Assembly: GCF_005250615.1 (NCBI RefSeq)
Contig: NZ_SULM01000016.1
Span: 1-64,000, forward strand
DNA length: 64,000 nt
Reading direction: 5' to 3'
Source of the DNA: Pseudomonas rhizoryzae
GTDB lineage: Bacteria > Pseudomonadota > Gammaproteobacteria > Pseudomonadales > Pseudomonadaceae
In this document: positions 41,419-51,203 of the stretch, piece by piece
Layout of the letters: the number at the start of each line of letters is the position of its first letter
How positions within the stretch are numbered: position 1 is the stretch's first letter
Translations under genes and position numbers: made by a program
The notes under the pieces: generated by a model
Told to the model about the DNA's origin: nothing
What the model saw: only the letters and a program-made list of their open reading frames with translations
Database searches by the model: none

Positions 41419-42478
41419 TGTCCTGATCATGGCTGGCGGCACCGGGGGGCACGTCTTCCCCGCGCTGGCCTGTGCCCGTGAATTCGAAGCCCGCGGCTAT
41501 ACCGTCCACTGGCTGGGTACCCCGCGCGGCATCGAGAACGACGTGGTGCCCAAGGCTGGCATCACCTTGCACCACATTCAGGTCTCTGGCTTGCGTGGCA
41601 AGGGCGTGCGCTCGCTGGTGAAGGCACCGCTGCAACTGAGCGGCGCGCTGCTGCAGGCCGTCGGTCTCATGCGCCGGCTCAAGCCTGTCTGCGTGCTGGG
41701 CCTCGGTGGCTTCGTCACCGGTCCCGGCGGCCTGGCGGCCAAGCTGTGCAACATCCCGCTGGTGATCCACGAGCAGAACGCCTATGCCGGCACCGCCAAC
41801 CGCATGCTGGTGCCCCTGGCGGCGCGCGTCTGCGAAGGTTTCGCCGAGACCTTCCCGGCGTCGGCCAAGCGCCTGTCCACCGGCAATCCGGTGCGGGCCG
41901 AACTCTTCGCCCCGGTGACCCGCGCGCCGCTGGATCAACGCGCTGCCAACCTGCTGGTGCTGGGCGGCAGCCTCGGTGCCGAGCCGCTCAACAAGCTGCT
42001 GCCTGAAGCCCTGGCCCAATTGCCCGCTGGGCTGCGTCCGCAGGTCCGTCATCAAGCCGGGCGCCAGCATGCCGAAGTCACCGCTGAGCGCTATGCCAAC
42101 GCCGCCGTGGAGGCCGAGGTCCAGCCTTTCATCGCCGACATGGCCGCCGCCTACGCCTGGGCCGACCTGGTGATCTGCCGGGCCGGCGCCCTGACCGTGG
42201 CCGAACTCACCGCCACCGGCCTGCCGGCACTGCTGATTCCCTTGCCCCACGCCATCGACGACCACCAGACCAGCAACGCCCGCTTCCTGGAGCGGGCCGG
42301 TGCCGGCGTGGTGCTGCCCCAACACTCCACCCGCCCGGCGGATCTCGCCGCGCAGCTTACCGAGGTCCTGATGCATCCCGAACGTCTTGCCGACATGGCC
42401 ACCCGTAGCCGTGCCCTGGCCAAACCCGACGCTACCCGTGCGGTAGTGGACGCCTGCCTGGAGGTCGCCCGTGGTTAA
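41408..42478 (+). CDS. murG: UDP-GlcNAc:lipid I GlcNAc transferase MurG
   Basis: 356 residues from the ATG at 41408 ([20 protein letters not shown]). GT-B fold with [12 protein letters not shown] in the N-lobe, [18 protein letters not shown] and [14 protein letters not shown], and the donor-site [21 protein letters not shown] in the C-lobe. Converts lipid I to lipid II on the inner face of the membrane. A frame extension to 41378 lies inside ftsW and lacks a ribosome site. Overlaps murC by eight bases. Confidence 0.97.
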   Translation: MSANVLIMAGGTGGHVFPALACAREFEARGYTVHWLGTPRGIENDVVPKAGITLHHIQVSGLRGKGVRSLVKAPLQLSGALLQAVGLMRRLKPVCVLGLGGFVTGPGGLAAKLCNIPLVIHEQNAYAGTANRMLVPLAARVCEGFAETFPASAKRLSTGNPVRAELFAPVTRAPLDQRAANLLVLGGSLGAEPLNKLLPEALAQLPAGLRPQVRHQAGRQHAEVTAERYANAAVEAEVQPFIADMAAAYAWADLVICRAGALTVAELTATGLPALLIPLPHAIDDHQTSNARFLERAGAGVVLPQHSTRPADLAAQLTEVLMHPERLADMATRSRALAKPDATRAVVDACLEVARG

Positions 42479-43931
42479 GTCGCAAAGCGCCATTCAGGCC
42501 GAAGTTCGGCGCATGCGCAGCATCCGGCGCATCCATTTCGTCGGGATCGGCGGTGTCGGCATGTGCGGCATCGCCGAGGTGCTGCTGAATCTGGGCTACG
42601 AAGTCTCGGGTTCGGACCTCAAGGAATCCGCGGTGACCGCGCGCCTGCAGCAATTCGGCGCACGTATCTATATCGGCCATCGTGCCGAGAACCTCGATCA
42701 GGTCGATGTGCTGGTGGTGTCCAGTGCCATCAACAGATCCAACCCCGAGGTCTCCGCCGCCCTCGAGCAGCGCATTCCCGTGGTCCCCCGTGCCGAGATG
42801 CTCGCCGAGCTGATGCGCTACCGCCACGGCATCGCCGTCGCTGGCACCCATGGCAAGACCACCACCACCAGCCTGATCGCCTCGGTGTTCGCCGCCGAGG
42901 GGCTGGACCCCACCTTCGTCATCGGCGGTCGGCTGAATGCCGCCGGCACCAATGCCCAGCTCGGCACCAGCCGCTATCTGGTCGCCGAAGCCGACGAGAG
43001 CGACGCCAGCTTCCTGCACCTGCAGCCGATGGTCGCCGTGGTCACCAACATCGACGCCGACCACATGAGCACCTACGAAGGTGACTTCAATCGGCTCAAG
43101 CGCACCTTCGTCGACTTCCTGCACAACCTGCCGTTCTATGGCCTGGCGGTGCTCTGCGTCGACGACCCGGTGGTGCGCGAGATCATTCCCCAGGTCGCCC
43201 GGCCCACCGTCACCTACGGCACCGCCGAAGACGCCGACGTGCGCGCCGTGGACATCCGCCAGGAAGGCATGCGTACCTATTTCACCGTGCTACGCAGTGG
43301 CCACGCACCGCTGGCGGTCTCGGTCAACATGCCGGGCGTGCACAATGTGCTCAACGCCCTGGCCACCATCGCCATCGCCACCGATGAAGGCGTCAGCGAC
43401 GAGGCCATCCTCAATGGCCTGTCCGGCTTCCAGGGGGTAGGGCGGCGCTTCCAGGTGTACGGCGAACTGCCGGTCGCCGGCGGCAGCGTCATGCTGGTGG
43501 ACGACTACGGTCACCATCCGCGCGAAGTCGCCGCGGTGATCAAGGCCGTGCGTGGTGGCTGGCCCGAGCGTCGGCTGGTGATGGTCTACCAGCCGCACCG
43601 CTTCAGCCGTACCCGCGATCTCTACGAGGATTTCGTCCAGGTCCTGGCCGATGCCAATGTCCTCTTGCTGATGGAGGTCTACCCGGCCGGCGAGGAGCCC
43701 ATTCCCGGCGCCGACAGCCGTCAGCTCTGTCACAGCATCCGTCAGCGCGGCCAGCTCGATCCCATCTATGTGGAGCGCGGTGCCAACATCGCCCCGCTGG
43801 TCAAGCCGCTGCTGCGTCCCGGCGACATCCTGCTCTGCCAGGGCGCGGGCGACATCGGCGCGCTGGCGCCGCAACTGCTCAAGCACCCGCTGTTCGCCGA
43901 GGCTGCCGCTGCAGCCGGGAGTTCGGCATGA
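42471..43931 (+). CDS. murC: UDP-MurNAc:L-alanine ligase
   Basis: 486 residues from a GTG start at 42471 inside the murG end. Motifs: [47 protein letters not shown] (ATP loop), [27 protein letters not shown] and [11 protein letters not shown]. First ligase of stem-peptide assembly. The stop overlaps the start of a 21-codon frame (43928-43993) where ddl would be expected. Confidence 0.97.
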   Translation: MVKSQSAIQAEVRRMRSIRRIHFVGIGGVGMCGIAEVLLNLGYEVSGSDLKESAVTARLQQFGARIYIGHRAENLDQVDVLVVSSAINRSNPEVSAALEQRIPVVPRAEMLAELMRYRHGIAVAGTHGKTTTTSLIASVFAAEGLDPTFVIGGRLNAAGTNAQLGTSRYLVAEADESDASFLHLQPMVAVVTNIDADHMSTYEGDFNRLKRTFVDFLHNLPFYGLAVLCVDDPVVREIIPQVARPTVTYGTAEDADVRAVDIRQEGMRTYFTVLRSGHAPLAVSVNMPGVHNVLNALATIAIATDEGVSDEAILNGLSGFQGVGRRFQVYGELPVAGGSVMLVDDYGHHPREVAAVIKAVRGGWPERRLVMVYQPHRFSRTRDLYEDFVQVLADANVLLLMEVYPAGEEPIPGADSRQLCHSIRQRGQLDPIYVERGANIAPLVKPLLRPGDILLCQGAGDIGALAPQLLKHPLFAEAAAAAGSSA

Positions 43932-43993
43932 GCCGTCATCTAGTCCATCGCCTGGCGACGATCCCCGTCGCCGGCGTTCACGTGGAGGGCTGA
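43928..43993 (+). CDS. 21-codon frame in the place of ddl
   Basis: ATG at 43928 overlaps the murC stop as ATGA, exactly where pseudomonads usually start D-Ala-D-Ala ligase, and the frame stops at 43993, three bases before the ftsQ start. The peptide [20 protein letters not shown](G) has no similarity to Ddl that I can see. It may be the joined ends of a deleted ddl, or a leader that keeps ribosomes coupled between murC and ftsQ. Whether the peptide is made is unknown. Confidence 0.35.
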   Translation: MSRHLVHRLATIPVAGVHVEG

Positions 43994-43996
43994 ACC

Positions 43997-44848
43997 TTGG
44001 TCGCCACCCTACGTCATAACCAGCCGTTCAGTCGCTCACGCCAGGTCGAACCGCGCGGCGCCAGCCGCCTGGTCGCCGAAGAGCCGTTGTCGACGCGCCT
44101 GCCGCGGCCGAGCCTGGGCCTGCTCAAGCGCATCCTCTGGCCGTTCCTGCTGCTGGGCCTGGGCTTCGGTACCTATGAAGGCGCCCAGAAGCTGCTGCCC
44201 TACGCCGACCGGCCGATCGCCAAGGTCAGCGTCAAGGGCGATCTGTCCTACATCAGCCAGCAGGCCGTGCAGCAGCGCATCGCGCCCTTCGTGGGCACCA
44301 CCTTCTTCCAGGTCGACCTGGCCGACATGCGCCATGAGTTGGAAACCATGCCCTGGATCGCCCATGCCGAGGTGCGTAGGGTCTGGCCGGACGAGATCAG
44401 CATCCGCCTGGAAGAGCAGATGCCCATCGCCCGCTGGGGTGATGAAGCCCTGCTGAATAACCAGGGTGAGGCTTTTGCCCCGCAGGATCTGGCCAACTAT
44501 GACAATCTACCGCGGCTGTACGGGCCCAAGCGGGCGCAACAGCAAGTGATGCAGCAGTACCAGATGTTCAGCCAGATGCTCCGGCCGCTCGGGTTCACCG
44601 TGGCGCGCCTGGAAATGCACGAACGCGGCAGCTGGTACCTCACCACCGGTCAAGGCCTGGAACTGGTGTTCGGCCGTGACCAGCTGGTGGAAAAGATGCG
44701 GCGCTTCATGCGCCTGTACGATCAGGTGCTCAAGCCCCAGATGGACAACATCGCGCGGATCGATCTGCGCTACCCGAACGGTCTGGCCGTGGCCTGGCGT
44801 GATCCCGCTGTCGCCGCCACCCCCGTGACCGAACCGGCCAAGCATTGA
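43997..44848 (+). CDS. ftsQ: Cell division protein FtsQ
   Basis: 283 residues from a TTG start at 43997, with GGAGG eight bases upstream. Basic cytoplasmic N-terminus (about 1-45, [20 protein letters not shown]), one membrane helix ([19 protein letters not shown]), then the POTRA domain ([18 protein letters not shown]) and the FtsQ/DivIB domain ([19 protein letters not shown]). Part of the FtsQLB activator of septal synthesis. No ATG gives the conserved N-terminus, so the TTG is chosen. 16 bp before ftsA. Confidence 0.95.
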   Translation: MVATLRHNQPFSRSRQVEPRGASRLVAEEPLSTRLPRPSLGLLKRILWPFLLLGLGFGTYEGAQKLLPYADRPIAKVSVKGDLSYISQQAVQQRIAPFVGTTFFQVDLADMRHELETMPWIAHAEVRRVWPDEISIRLEEQMPIARWGDEALLNNQGEAFAPQDLANYDNLPRLYGPKRAQQQVMQQYQMFSQMLRPLGFTVARLEMHERGSWYLTTGQGLELVFGRDQLVEKMRRFMRLYDQVLKPQMDNIARIDLRYPNGLAVAWRDPAVAATPVTEPAKH

Positions 44849-44864
44849 GGAGAAGTTTCTTACT

Positions 44865-46109
44865 ATGGCAAGCGTGCAAAGCGGCAAGATGATCGTCGGC
44901 CTCGACATCGGCACTTCCAAGGTCGTGGCTCTGGTCGGCGAAGTGTCTTCCGATGGTCGGATCGAGATCGTCGGAATCGGCACCCATCCGTCGCGCGGGC
45001 TCAAGAAGGGCGTGGTGGTCAACATCGAATCCACCGTCGCCTCCATCCAGCGGGCCATCGAAGAAGCCCAGCTGATGGCCGGTTGCCGAATCCATTCGGC
45101 CTTCGTCGGTATCGCCGGCAATCATATTCGCAGCCTGAACTCCCACGGCATCGTGGCGATTCGCGACCGCGAAGTGAGCCCGGCGGACATCGAGCGCGTA
45201 CTCGATGCTGCCCAGGCGGTGGCCATTCCCGCCGACCAGCGCGTGCTGCACACCCTGGCCCAGGATTACGTGATCGATAACCAAGAGGGCGTGCGCGAAC
45301 CCCTGGGCATGTCGGGCGTGCGTCTCGAGGCCAAGGTTCACGTGGTGACCTGCGCCGTTAACGCGGCCCAGAATATCGAGAAGTGCGTCAGACGTTGTGG
45401 CCTGGAAGTCGACGACATCATTCTCGAACAACTGGCGTCGGCCTATTCGGTATTGACCGACGATGAAAAGGAGTTGGGTGTCTGCCTGGTGGATATCGGC
45501 GGCGGCACTACCGATATCGCGATCTTCACCGAAGGCGCCATTCGCCATACTGCGGTGATACCTATTGCTGGCGACCAAGTCACAAATGACATCGCCATGG
45601 CCTTGAGAACCCCTACGCAATATGCCGAAGAAATCAAGATTCGGTATGCTTGTGCCTTGGCGAAGCTGGCCGGTCCGGGTGAAACCATCAAGGTACCCAG
45701 CGTAGGAGATCGTCCGCCGCGAGAATTATCGCGTCAGGCCCTCGCAGAAGTGGTCGAGCCTCGTTACGATGAGCTATTTACGTTGGTGCAAGCGGAATTG
45801 CGCCGCAGTGGTTACGAGGATCTGATCCCTGCGGGGATCGTACTTACCGGTGGTACCGCGAAGATGGAAGGCGCGGTCGAGCTGGCTGAAGAGATTTTCC
45901 ATATGCCGGTACGCCTGGGAGTACCCCAGACGGTCAAGGGTCTGACTGACGTGATCAGCAGCCCTATCTATTCCACAGGCGTCGGCCTGTTGCTCTATGG
46001 CCTGCAAAAGCAGACCGATCCCTTGCCGGTTGTTTCTGGCGGATACAGCAACGAAACCAAATCCACAGTCCTGGAGCGCATGAAGCGTTGGGTCCAGGGC
46101 AATTTGTAA
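44865..46109 (+). CDS. ftsA: Cell division protein FtsA
   Basis: 414 residues, actin-like ATPase that tethers FtsZ to the membrane. VGLDIGTSKVVALVGEV is phosphate-1, VDIGGGTTDIAIF phosphate-2, GIVLTGGTAKMEGAVELAE the adenosine motif. The C-terminal amphipathic helix (ERMKRWVQGNL) is the membrane-targeting sequence. From about 45440 onward codon use changes: AGA, ATA, CTA, TTA and TTT codons appear, unlike the first half and its neighbours, and the DNA is visibly less GC-rich. This stretch may hold ftsZ promoters. Confidence 0.97.
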   Translation: MASVQSGKMIVGLDIGTSKVVALVGEVSSDGRIEIVGIGTHPSRGLKKGVVVNIESTVASIQRAIEEAQLMAGCRIHSAFVGIAGNHIRSLNSHGIVAIRDREVSPADIERVLDAAQAVAIPADQRVLHTLAQDYVIDNQEGVREPLGMSGVRLEAKVHVVTCAVNAAQNIEKCVRRCGLEVDDIILEQLASAYSVLTDDEKELGVCLVDIGGGTTDIAIFTEGAIRHTAVIPIAGDQVTNDIAMALRTPTQYAEEIKIRYACALAKLAGPGETIKVPSVGDRPPRELSRQALAEVVEPRYDELFTLVQAELRRSGYEDLIPAGIVLTGGTAKMEGAVELAEEIFHMPVRLGVPQTVKGLTDVISSPIYSTGVGLLLYGLQKQTDPLPVVSGGYSNETKSTVLERMKRWVQGNL

Positions 46110-46162
46110 TTCACAATTAAACCGCGGCAGTAGGCGAAGATCCGAAAGGAAGAGAGGGGACC

Positions 46163-47344
46163 ATGTTCGAACTCGTAGACAACATTCCACAAAGCGCCGT
46201 GATCAAAGTCATCGGCGTGGGCGGTGGCGGTGGTAACGCCGTCAACCACATGGTCAAGAGCGGTGTTGAAGGCGTCGAATTCATCTGTGCAAATACCGAC
46301 GCCCAGGCCCTGAAGAACGTCACATCCCGTACCGTGCTGCAACTCGGCCCGGGCGTCACCAAGGGTCTCGGTGCTGGCACCAACCCGGAAATCGGCCGTC
46401 AGGCGGCCATGGAAGATCGTGAGCGCATCGCCGAAGTCCTCGAAGGCGCCGACATGGTCTTCATCACCACCGGCATGGGCGGTGGCACTGGTACCGGCGC
46501 CGCGCCGATCATTGCCGAGGTCGCCAAGGAAATGGGTATCCTGACCGTCGCCGTGGTCACCCGCCCGTTCCCCTTCGAAGGCCGCAAGCGCATGCAGGTC
46601 GCCGATGAGGGTATTCGCGCCCTGTCCGAATGCGTCGACTCGCTGATCACCATCCCCAACGAGAAGCTGCTGACCATTCTGGGCAAGGACGCCAGCCTGC
46701 TGGCCGCCTTCGCCAAGGCCGACGACGTCCTCGCTGGCGCCGTGCGCGGTATCTCCGACATCATGCAGCGTCCCGGCCTGATGAACGTCGACTTCGCCGA
46801 CGTCAAGACCGTGATGGGCGAGATGGGCATGGCCATGATGGGTACCGGCCACGCCAGCGGCCCGAACCGGGCGCGCGAGGCCACCGAAGCCGCCATCCGC
46901 AACCCGCTGCTGGAAGACGTCAACCTGCACGGCGCGCGCGGCATCCTGGTCAACATCACCGCCGGCCTGGATCTGTCCCTGGGTGAATACGCCGCCGTGG
47001 GTGAGATCATCGAGGACTTCGCTTCCGAGCACGCCACCGTCAAGGTCGGCGCGGTCATCGATCCGGAAATGCGCGACGAGCTGCACGTCACCGTGGTCGC
47101 CACCGGCCTGGGCGCGCGCATCGAGAAGCCGGTCAAGGTGGTGGACAACACTGCCCAGACCCTGGCCGCTGCGCGTCAGGAACCGGCTCCGGTGAACTAC
47201 GACGACCTCAAGTACCCGACCTCCATGCGCTCCGGTCGTGGCAGCCAGAATCATGGCGGCTCGGCAGCGGCGACCAAGGTCAATCCCAACGACGATCTGG
47301 ATTACCTGGACATTCCGGCTTTCCTGCGTCGTCAGGCTGATTGA
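46163..47344 (+). CDS. ftsZ: Cell division protein FtsZ
   Basis: 393 residues, tubulin-like GTPase forming the Z ring. GTP-binding motifs: [14 protein letters not shown] near the start, and the tubulin signature [16 protein letters not shown] (about 96-111). T7-loop residues are [11 protein letters not shown]. After the core (about residue 316) comes a variable linker and the conserved C-terminal peptide [14 protein letters not shown], which binds FtsA and ZipA. AAGGAAGAGAGG precedes the ATG. The 53-bp ftsA-ftsZ gap is the largest since mraZ. Confidence 0.98.
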   Translation: MFELVDNIPQSAVIKVIGVGGGGGNAVNHMVKSGVEGVEFICANTDAQALKNVTSRTVLQLGPGVTKGLGAGTNPEIGRQAAMEDRERIAEVLEGADMVFITTGMGGGTGTGAAPIIAEVAKEMGILTVAVVTRPFPFEGRKRMQVADEGIRALSECVDSLITIPNEKLLTILGKDASLLAAFAKADDVLAGAVRGISDIMQRPGLMNVDFADVKTVMGEMGMAMMGTGHASGPNRAREATEAAIRNPLLEDVNLHGARGILVNITAGLDLSLGEYAAVGEIIEDFASEHATVKVGAVIDPEMRDELHVTVVATGLGARIEKPVKVVDNTAQTLAAARQEPAPVNYDDLKYPTSMRSGRGSQNHGGSAAATKVNPNDDLDYLDIPAFLRRQAD

Positions 47345-47453
47345 TCGGGTATATCACAAGCGCAGGTGTGATTAGTGGGCATCGATTTTCGCTTCTGCTA
47401 TCATCGCGATTTCGTTGACCACCATTCGCACCTTGCGACCGAGCGGCCCAGGC

Positions 47454-48368
47454 ATGATTAGACAACGCACCCTCAAGAACACCATTCGCGCCACTGGCGT
47501 CGGCCTGCACTCCGGGGAGAAGGTATACCTGACCCTGAAGCCGGCTCCGGTCGATACGGGTATCGTGTTCCGTCGCACCGATCTCGATCCGGTCGTGGAA
47601 ATCCCGGCCTGGGCTGAGAACGTGGGTGAAACCACCATGTCGACCAACCTGTTCAGCGACAGCGGCGTCAAGGTCGGTACCGTCGAGCATCTGCTGTCGG
47701 CCATGGCTGGTCTGGGTATCGACAATGCGTACGTCGAGCTGTCCGCGGTCGAAGTGCCGATCATGGACGGTAGCGCTGGTCCCTTCGTCTTCCTGATCCA
47801 ATCCGCCGGTCTGCAAGAGCAGGAAGCGGCCAAGCAATTCATCCGTATCAAGCGTGAAGTGAGCGTCGTCGACGGTGACAAGCGCGCTACCTTCGTGCCC
47901 TTCGATGGCTTCAAGGTGACCTTCGAGATCGATTTCGATCATCCGGTGGTCAGCAACCGTACCCAGAAAGCCTCGGTGGACTTCTCGAGCACCTCCTTCC
48001 TCAAGGAAGTCAGCCGTGCCCGTACCTTCGGCTTCATGCGCGACCTGGAATTCCTGCGTTCGCACAACCTGGCCCTGGGTGGCAGCGTTGATAACGCCAT
48101 CGTGGTGGACGAGAAGGGCGTGATGAACGAAGACGGTCTTCGCTACGAAGACGAATTCGTCAAGCACAAGATCCTCGACGCCATCGGCGACCTCTATCTG
48201 CTCGGCAAGAGCCTCATTGGCGAATTCCGCGGCTACAAGTCCGGCCACGCCATGAACAATCGCCTGCTGCGTGCGCTGCTGGCCGATCGCGATGCCTGGG
48301 AAGTGGTGACCTTCGAAGACTCCGGTCTGGCACCCATTTCCTATATGAGACCCGCGGCTGCCGTCTGA
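47454..48368 (+). CDS. lpxC: UDP-3-O-acyl-N-acetylglucosamine deacetylase LpxC
   Basis: 304 residues from the ATG at 47454 ([11 protein letters not shown]). The committed, zinc-dependent step of lipid A synthesis. Zinc ligands: His79 in [12 protein letters not shown] and the HKILDAIGD pair (His and Asp near 237-241). The catalytic His is in [13 protein letters not shown]. The 109-bp ftsZ-lpxC gap probably carries its own promoter. Usual last gene of the cluster; followed by an intrinsic terminator. Confidence 0.98.
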   Translation: MIRQRTLKNTIRATGVGLHSGEKVYLTLKPAPVDTGIVFRRTDLDPVVEIPAWAENVGETTMSTNLFSDSGVKVGTVEHLLSAMAGLGIDNAYVELSAVEVPIMDGSAGPFVFLIQSAGLQEQEAAKQFIRIKREVSVVDGDKRATFVPFDGFKVTFEIDFDHPVVSNRTQKASVDFSSTSFLKEVSRARTFGFMRDLEFLRSHNLALGGSVDNAIVVDEKGVMNEDGLRYEDEFVKHKILDAIGDLYLLGKSLIGEFRGYKSGHAMNNRLLRALLADRDAWEVVTFEDSGLAPISYMRPAAAV

Positions 48369-48380
48369 GCCCGGTTCCAA

Positions 48381-48410
48381 GAAAAAGCCCTGCACATGCA
48401 GGGCTTTTTC
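48381..48410. terminator. Intrinsic terminator after lpxC (bidirectional)
   Basis: A 14-bp perfect stem GAAAAAGCCCTGCA / TGCAGGGCTTTTTC with a 2-base centre, A-tract and T-tract either side. It ends the dcw/lpxC transcript and the convergent HopJ-family operon. Confidence 0.9.
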
Positions 48411-48426
48411 ATGCGCGCAAGATCGC

Positions 48427-48765
48427 TCAGCGACGACTCAGGGGTTCACCCTGGAAGTGCACGCCGGCCAGGCCCTTGGTCATGAGGGCGCGGATATTGG
48501 CATGGTCGCTACCCTCAGGGGTCTCCAGCACACTGCGATAATGCTCGCCGAAGGCCAGCAGGGCTTCCTGATCGCTCAGGCCTTCGAGCTTGGCCAGGCC
48601 CAGGGTCTTGCAAGAGCCTTCGTTCTGGCCGGCGGCGTTTTCCACATCACCGTTGTGAAAGGCGGTGGGTTGATAGTGGTAATGCTCGGCCACGAACGCC
48701 AGGGTGTCGGCGAAGGCGTGGTTACCGCTGGCCAGGCTGGTGCGGAAGCTGGACAGATCGCTCAT
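48427..48765 (-). CDS. HopJ-family protein
   Basis: 112 residues from the ATG at 48765. The protein (ETPEGSDHANIRALM; AFHNGDVENAAGQNEGSCK) matches the HopJ type III effector family named from plant-pathogenic Pseudomonas. Homologues are widespread in non-pathogens and lack a clear secretion signal, so a housekeeping role is more likely here. Longer frames lack the conserved start. Four-base overlap with the DUF1244 gene upstream; last gene of a folM-DUF1244-hopJ-like operon. Confidence 0.88.
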   Translation of the reverse strand: MSDLSSFRTSLASGNHAFADTLAFVAEHYHYQPTAFHNGDVENAAGQNEGSCKTLGLAKLEGLSDQEALLAFGEHYRSVLETPEGSDHANIRALMTKGLAGVHFQGEPLSRR

Positions 48766-49055
48766 TTGGATTGCTTCTCCTGGAAGGCAGCGGCCTGGGC
48801 GGGAGAGGCCTCGGTCTGGTACTGGGCCTTCCAATCGGCATAGGGCATGCCGTAGACGACTTCGCGCGCGTCATCCAGGCTCAGCTCCAGGCCCTTTTCG
48901 TCGGCAGCGGCCTTGTACCACTTGGACAGGCAGTTGCGGCAGAAGCCGGAGAGATTCATCAGGTCGATATTCTGCACATCGGTGCGCTTGCGCAGGTGCT
49001 CGACCAGGGTGCGGAAGGCGGCAGCCTCCAGTTCCAGGCGGTCTTGTTCGGTCAT
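48762..49055 (-). CDS. DUF1244 domain protein
   Basis: 97 residues. The core NLSGFCRNCLSKWYKAA with a CxxC pair and REVVYGMPYADWKAQY defines DUF1244, a small helical, possibly metal-binding family with no known activity. Fifteen bases separate it from folM upstream, and it overlaps the HopJ-family gene downstream, so the three are one transcript. Confidence 0.9.
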   Translation of the reverse strand: MTEQDRLELEAAAFRTLVEHLRKRTDVQNIDLMNLSGFCRNCLSKWYKAAADEKGLELSLDDAREVVYGMPYADWKAQYQTEASPAQAAAFQEKQSK

Positions 49056-49070
49056 GGGTGACTCCTTTGG

Positions 49071-49769
49071 CTAGCGGCGGCCATGGCGCAGGTGGCGCCC
49101 GCCGTTGACGGTGAAGGTGCTGCCGGTCGCATAGGCCGTCGACAGCAGATAGAGCACGGTATCCACGATGGGATCGGCGCCGGGTTCGAAATCCAGCAAG
49201 GCCTTGTCCAGAGTCGCCTGACGATAGGCCTCGTCGGCGCCTTCCTTGAAGATCAGCAGGCCCGGCGCGATGGTGTTGACCCTGACGGTGGGCGCCAGGG
49301 CTTCGGCGAATGACAGGGTCAGGTTGTGCAGGGCAGCCTTGGTGGCAGCGTAGCCGATGTGGTTGCGGCTGCCACGCGTCGCGCTGTCGTCGCCGATGTG
49401 GATGATGTCGGCGCGCGGAGCGGCCAGCAGCAGATCCTGCAGGCCCAGGTTGAGGTGGTAGGGCGCTTCCAGGTGCAGGCGATAGAGCAGGCGCAGATTG
49501 TCCAGGCTATCTTCCGCCCAGACCGAGGCATTGTGAATCACCCCGCGCAGTGCCCCATGACGTTCATGGAGTTGTTGCAACAGGATGTCGCGCTGCTGTT
49601 CCTCAGCCAGATCGACCTGATAGGCCTCGATCTCCAGCTCGCGCAACGGACCCGGATCGTCGCGGTAGACCGCGATGACCGGCTGGCCTGCCGCCAGAAG
49701 ACGACGGGTGAGGGCTAAGCCAACGCGGCGATTGGCGCCGGTTACCAGAAGGGGAAGGGCTGCAGACAT
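49071..49769 (-). CDS. folM: Dihydromonapterin reductase FolM (short-chain dehydrogenase)
   Basis: 232 residues. SDR fold: cofactor loop LLVTGANRRVGLALTRRLL (TGANRRVG fits NADP), NAS in IHNASVWAED, catalytic Ser/Tyr/Lys in IGDDSATRG and YAATKAAL, and TIAPGLL. The TGxxxRxG form with an Arg after Gly is that of FolM/pteridine reductases, which make tetrahydromonapterin, the cofactor of phenylalanine hydroxylase in Pseudomonas. Operon with the DUF1244 and HopJ-family genes. Confidence 0.85.
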   Translation of the reverse strand: MSAALPLLVTGANRRVGLALTRRLLAAGQPVIAVYRDDPGPLRELEIEAYQVDLAEEQQRDILLQQLHERHGALRGVIHNASVWAEDSLDNLRLLYRLHLEAPYHLNLGLQDLLLAAPRADIIHIGDDSATRGSRNHIGYAATKAALHNLTLSFAEALAPTVRVNTIAPGLLIFKEGADEAYRQATLDKALLDFEPGADPIVDTVLYLLSTAYATGSTFTVNGGRHLRHGRR

Positions 49770-49864
49770 GGGGGTACCCGATCCTTGAGAGCGAAACGGC
49801 CAGGGAGCTGGCCGTGCGTATTGTACGCATTCGACTCGTCGGGAAGCAGGCCGATCCGTTGCGT

Positions 49865-50425
49865 CTAGCGGGCGCTGCCCCTTAACTCTTCGGCCCTGGA
49901 CGAGGCGCTGTGCAGCCAGCCCTTGAGCGCCCGGGTGATCAGCGGAATGAAGACGCAGACCATCACCGGCGTGAGGATCAGGGTGCTGAGCAGGATGCGT
50001 GGCAGCAGCGGCAGGTGGGCGAGGTAGTCACCGAAGGCGGCATTGAATAGTAGCGAAATGGGGAAGAAGGCCAGCCAGACGGCGATGCTCTGCTTCCAGC
50101 GCGGCGGGGCTTGCACGCCGGCACCGAACCAGTCGTCCATGCCTTGGGCACGTCGCGCCTGGGGCGCTTCGAACAGGCCCTGGCCACGTTCCAGCCAGCG
50201 CTGCCGCGTCTCCGAGTGTTCCCATTCGTCGAGACTGTGGGGGCAGGCGAAACGAAAGATGATTTGCACCAGGTTGTCACCCGGTGGCGGGGTCAGGACA
50301 CCCGAGCCGAGATAGCCGGGATAACCGGTCGCCAGGGCTTCGCCTTCGCGTAGCCAGACCAGGAAGGCATCGTATTGGCCGGCCGCGACGCGCCGCGCGA
50401 CCATTAGGGTAACAGGCTGATTCAT
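49865..50425 (-). CDS. ABM-domain membrane protein
   Basis: 186 residues from the ATG at 50425. The N-terminal antibiotic-biosynthesis-monooxygenase-type dimeric barrel is at about 5-105 (VTLMVARRVAAGQYDAFLVWL ... VQIIFRFACPHSLDEWEHSE). Two membrane helices follow (SIAVWLAFFPISLLFNAAFG and ILLSTLILTPVMVCVFIPLI). The barrel plus two helices is a recurring bacterial family of unknown function. A longer frame to 50608 has poor composition. Divergent from the flavodoxin gene. Confidence 0.82.
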   Translation of the reverse strand: MNQPVTLMVARRVAAGQYDAFLVWLREGEALATGYPGYLGSGVLTPPPGDNLVQIIFRFACPHSLDEWEHSETRQRWLERGQGLFEAPQARRAQGMDDWFGAGVQAPPRWKQSIAVWLAFFPISLLFNAAFGDYLAHLPLLPRILLSTLILTPVMVCVFIPLITRALKGWLHSASSRAEELRGSAR

Positions 50426-50638
50426 GCATTGACTCCGGGCGATCGGGCCGGATAGGCCGGACGCCGTCACGCCAGCCGGGTAGGCGGGCAGGTGGCGGAA
50501 ACGCCTGGGGTAGCAGGCGGCGCTAGCATAACAAGCCTTGAGACCCCGTGGCAGAGCCTGTCGTTTCAGGGATTCCGCAAACGCCAAAGTTTGGGTCGTT
50601 CGAGGCATACTGATCGGCCGTCACTGCTCGAGGTCTGC

Positions 50639-51103
50639 ATGAAAGTCGCACTGTTGAATGGCTCTGTATACGGTAACGCGGAAGACATCGCGCGGCAGGT
50701 AAAAACGCGTCTGACGGCGGCGGGGCATGAGGTCTGGCTTCAGCCGAATGCCGAACTCGGCAGTCTGGAGACCTTTGCGCCGGATGCCATGCTGGCCATT
50801 ACCTCGACCACCGGCATGGGCGAACTGCCCGCCAATCTGGAACCCCTGTATTTCCAGCTGCGTGACCGTCTGCCGCCGTGGCGGGGCCGCCCTGGCGCGG
50901 TGTTGGCGTTGGGGGATTCCAGCTATGGCGACACCTACTGCGGGGGTGGCGAGTTGATGCAGGAGTTGTTCGCCGAACTGGGGCTGCGCGAGCTGCTGCC
51001 CATGCGGCGGATCGATGCCAGCGAGACGGTGACGCCGGACGAAGAGGCCGCGCCCTGGATCGATGAAGTCATGGCTGCGCTGGCGAAGGACGTTTCATCC
51101 TAA
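50639..51103 (+). CDS. Flavodoxin (MioC-like)
   Basis: 154 residues from the ATG at 50639. FMN phosphate loop NGSVYGNAEDIARQ (about 8-21), the 50s-60s loop ITSTTGMGELPANLEPL and the 90s loop LGDSSYGDTYCGGGE are flavodoxin landmarks. It is a small electron carrier, possibly for biotin synthase or P450-like partners as for MioC; no partner gene is near. GAGG precedes the start. About 100 bp upstream of the CidA/LrgA gene. Confidence 0.88.
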   Translation: MKVALLNGSVYGNAEDIARQVKTRLTAAGHEVWLQPNAELGSLETFAPDAMLAITSTTGMGELPANLEPLYFQLRDRLPPWRGRPGAVLALGDSSYGDTYCGGGELMQELFAELGLRELLPMRRIDASETVTPDEEAAPWIDEVMAALAKDVSS

Positions 51104-51203
51104 GCAAGGGTCTTTTACCTGCCTGAGTCCGCACTGTGTCTCTGGGTCGCTGTCCCCGTCCAAGCAGCCTGGGTATCCTTGCAAACTGGTTGATTGTTCT
51201 GAG

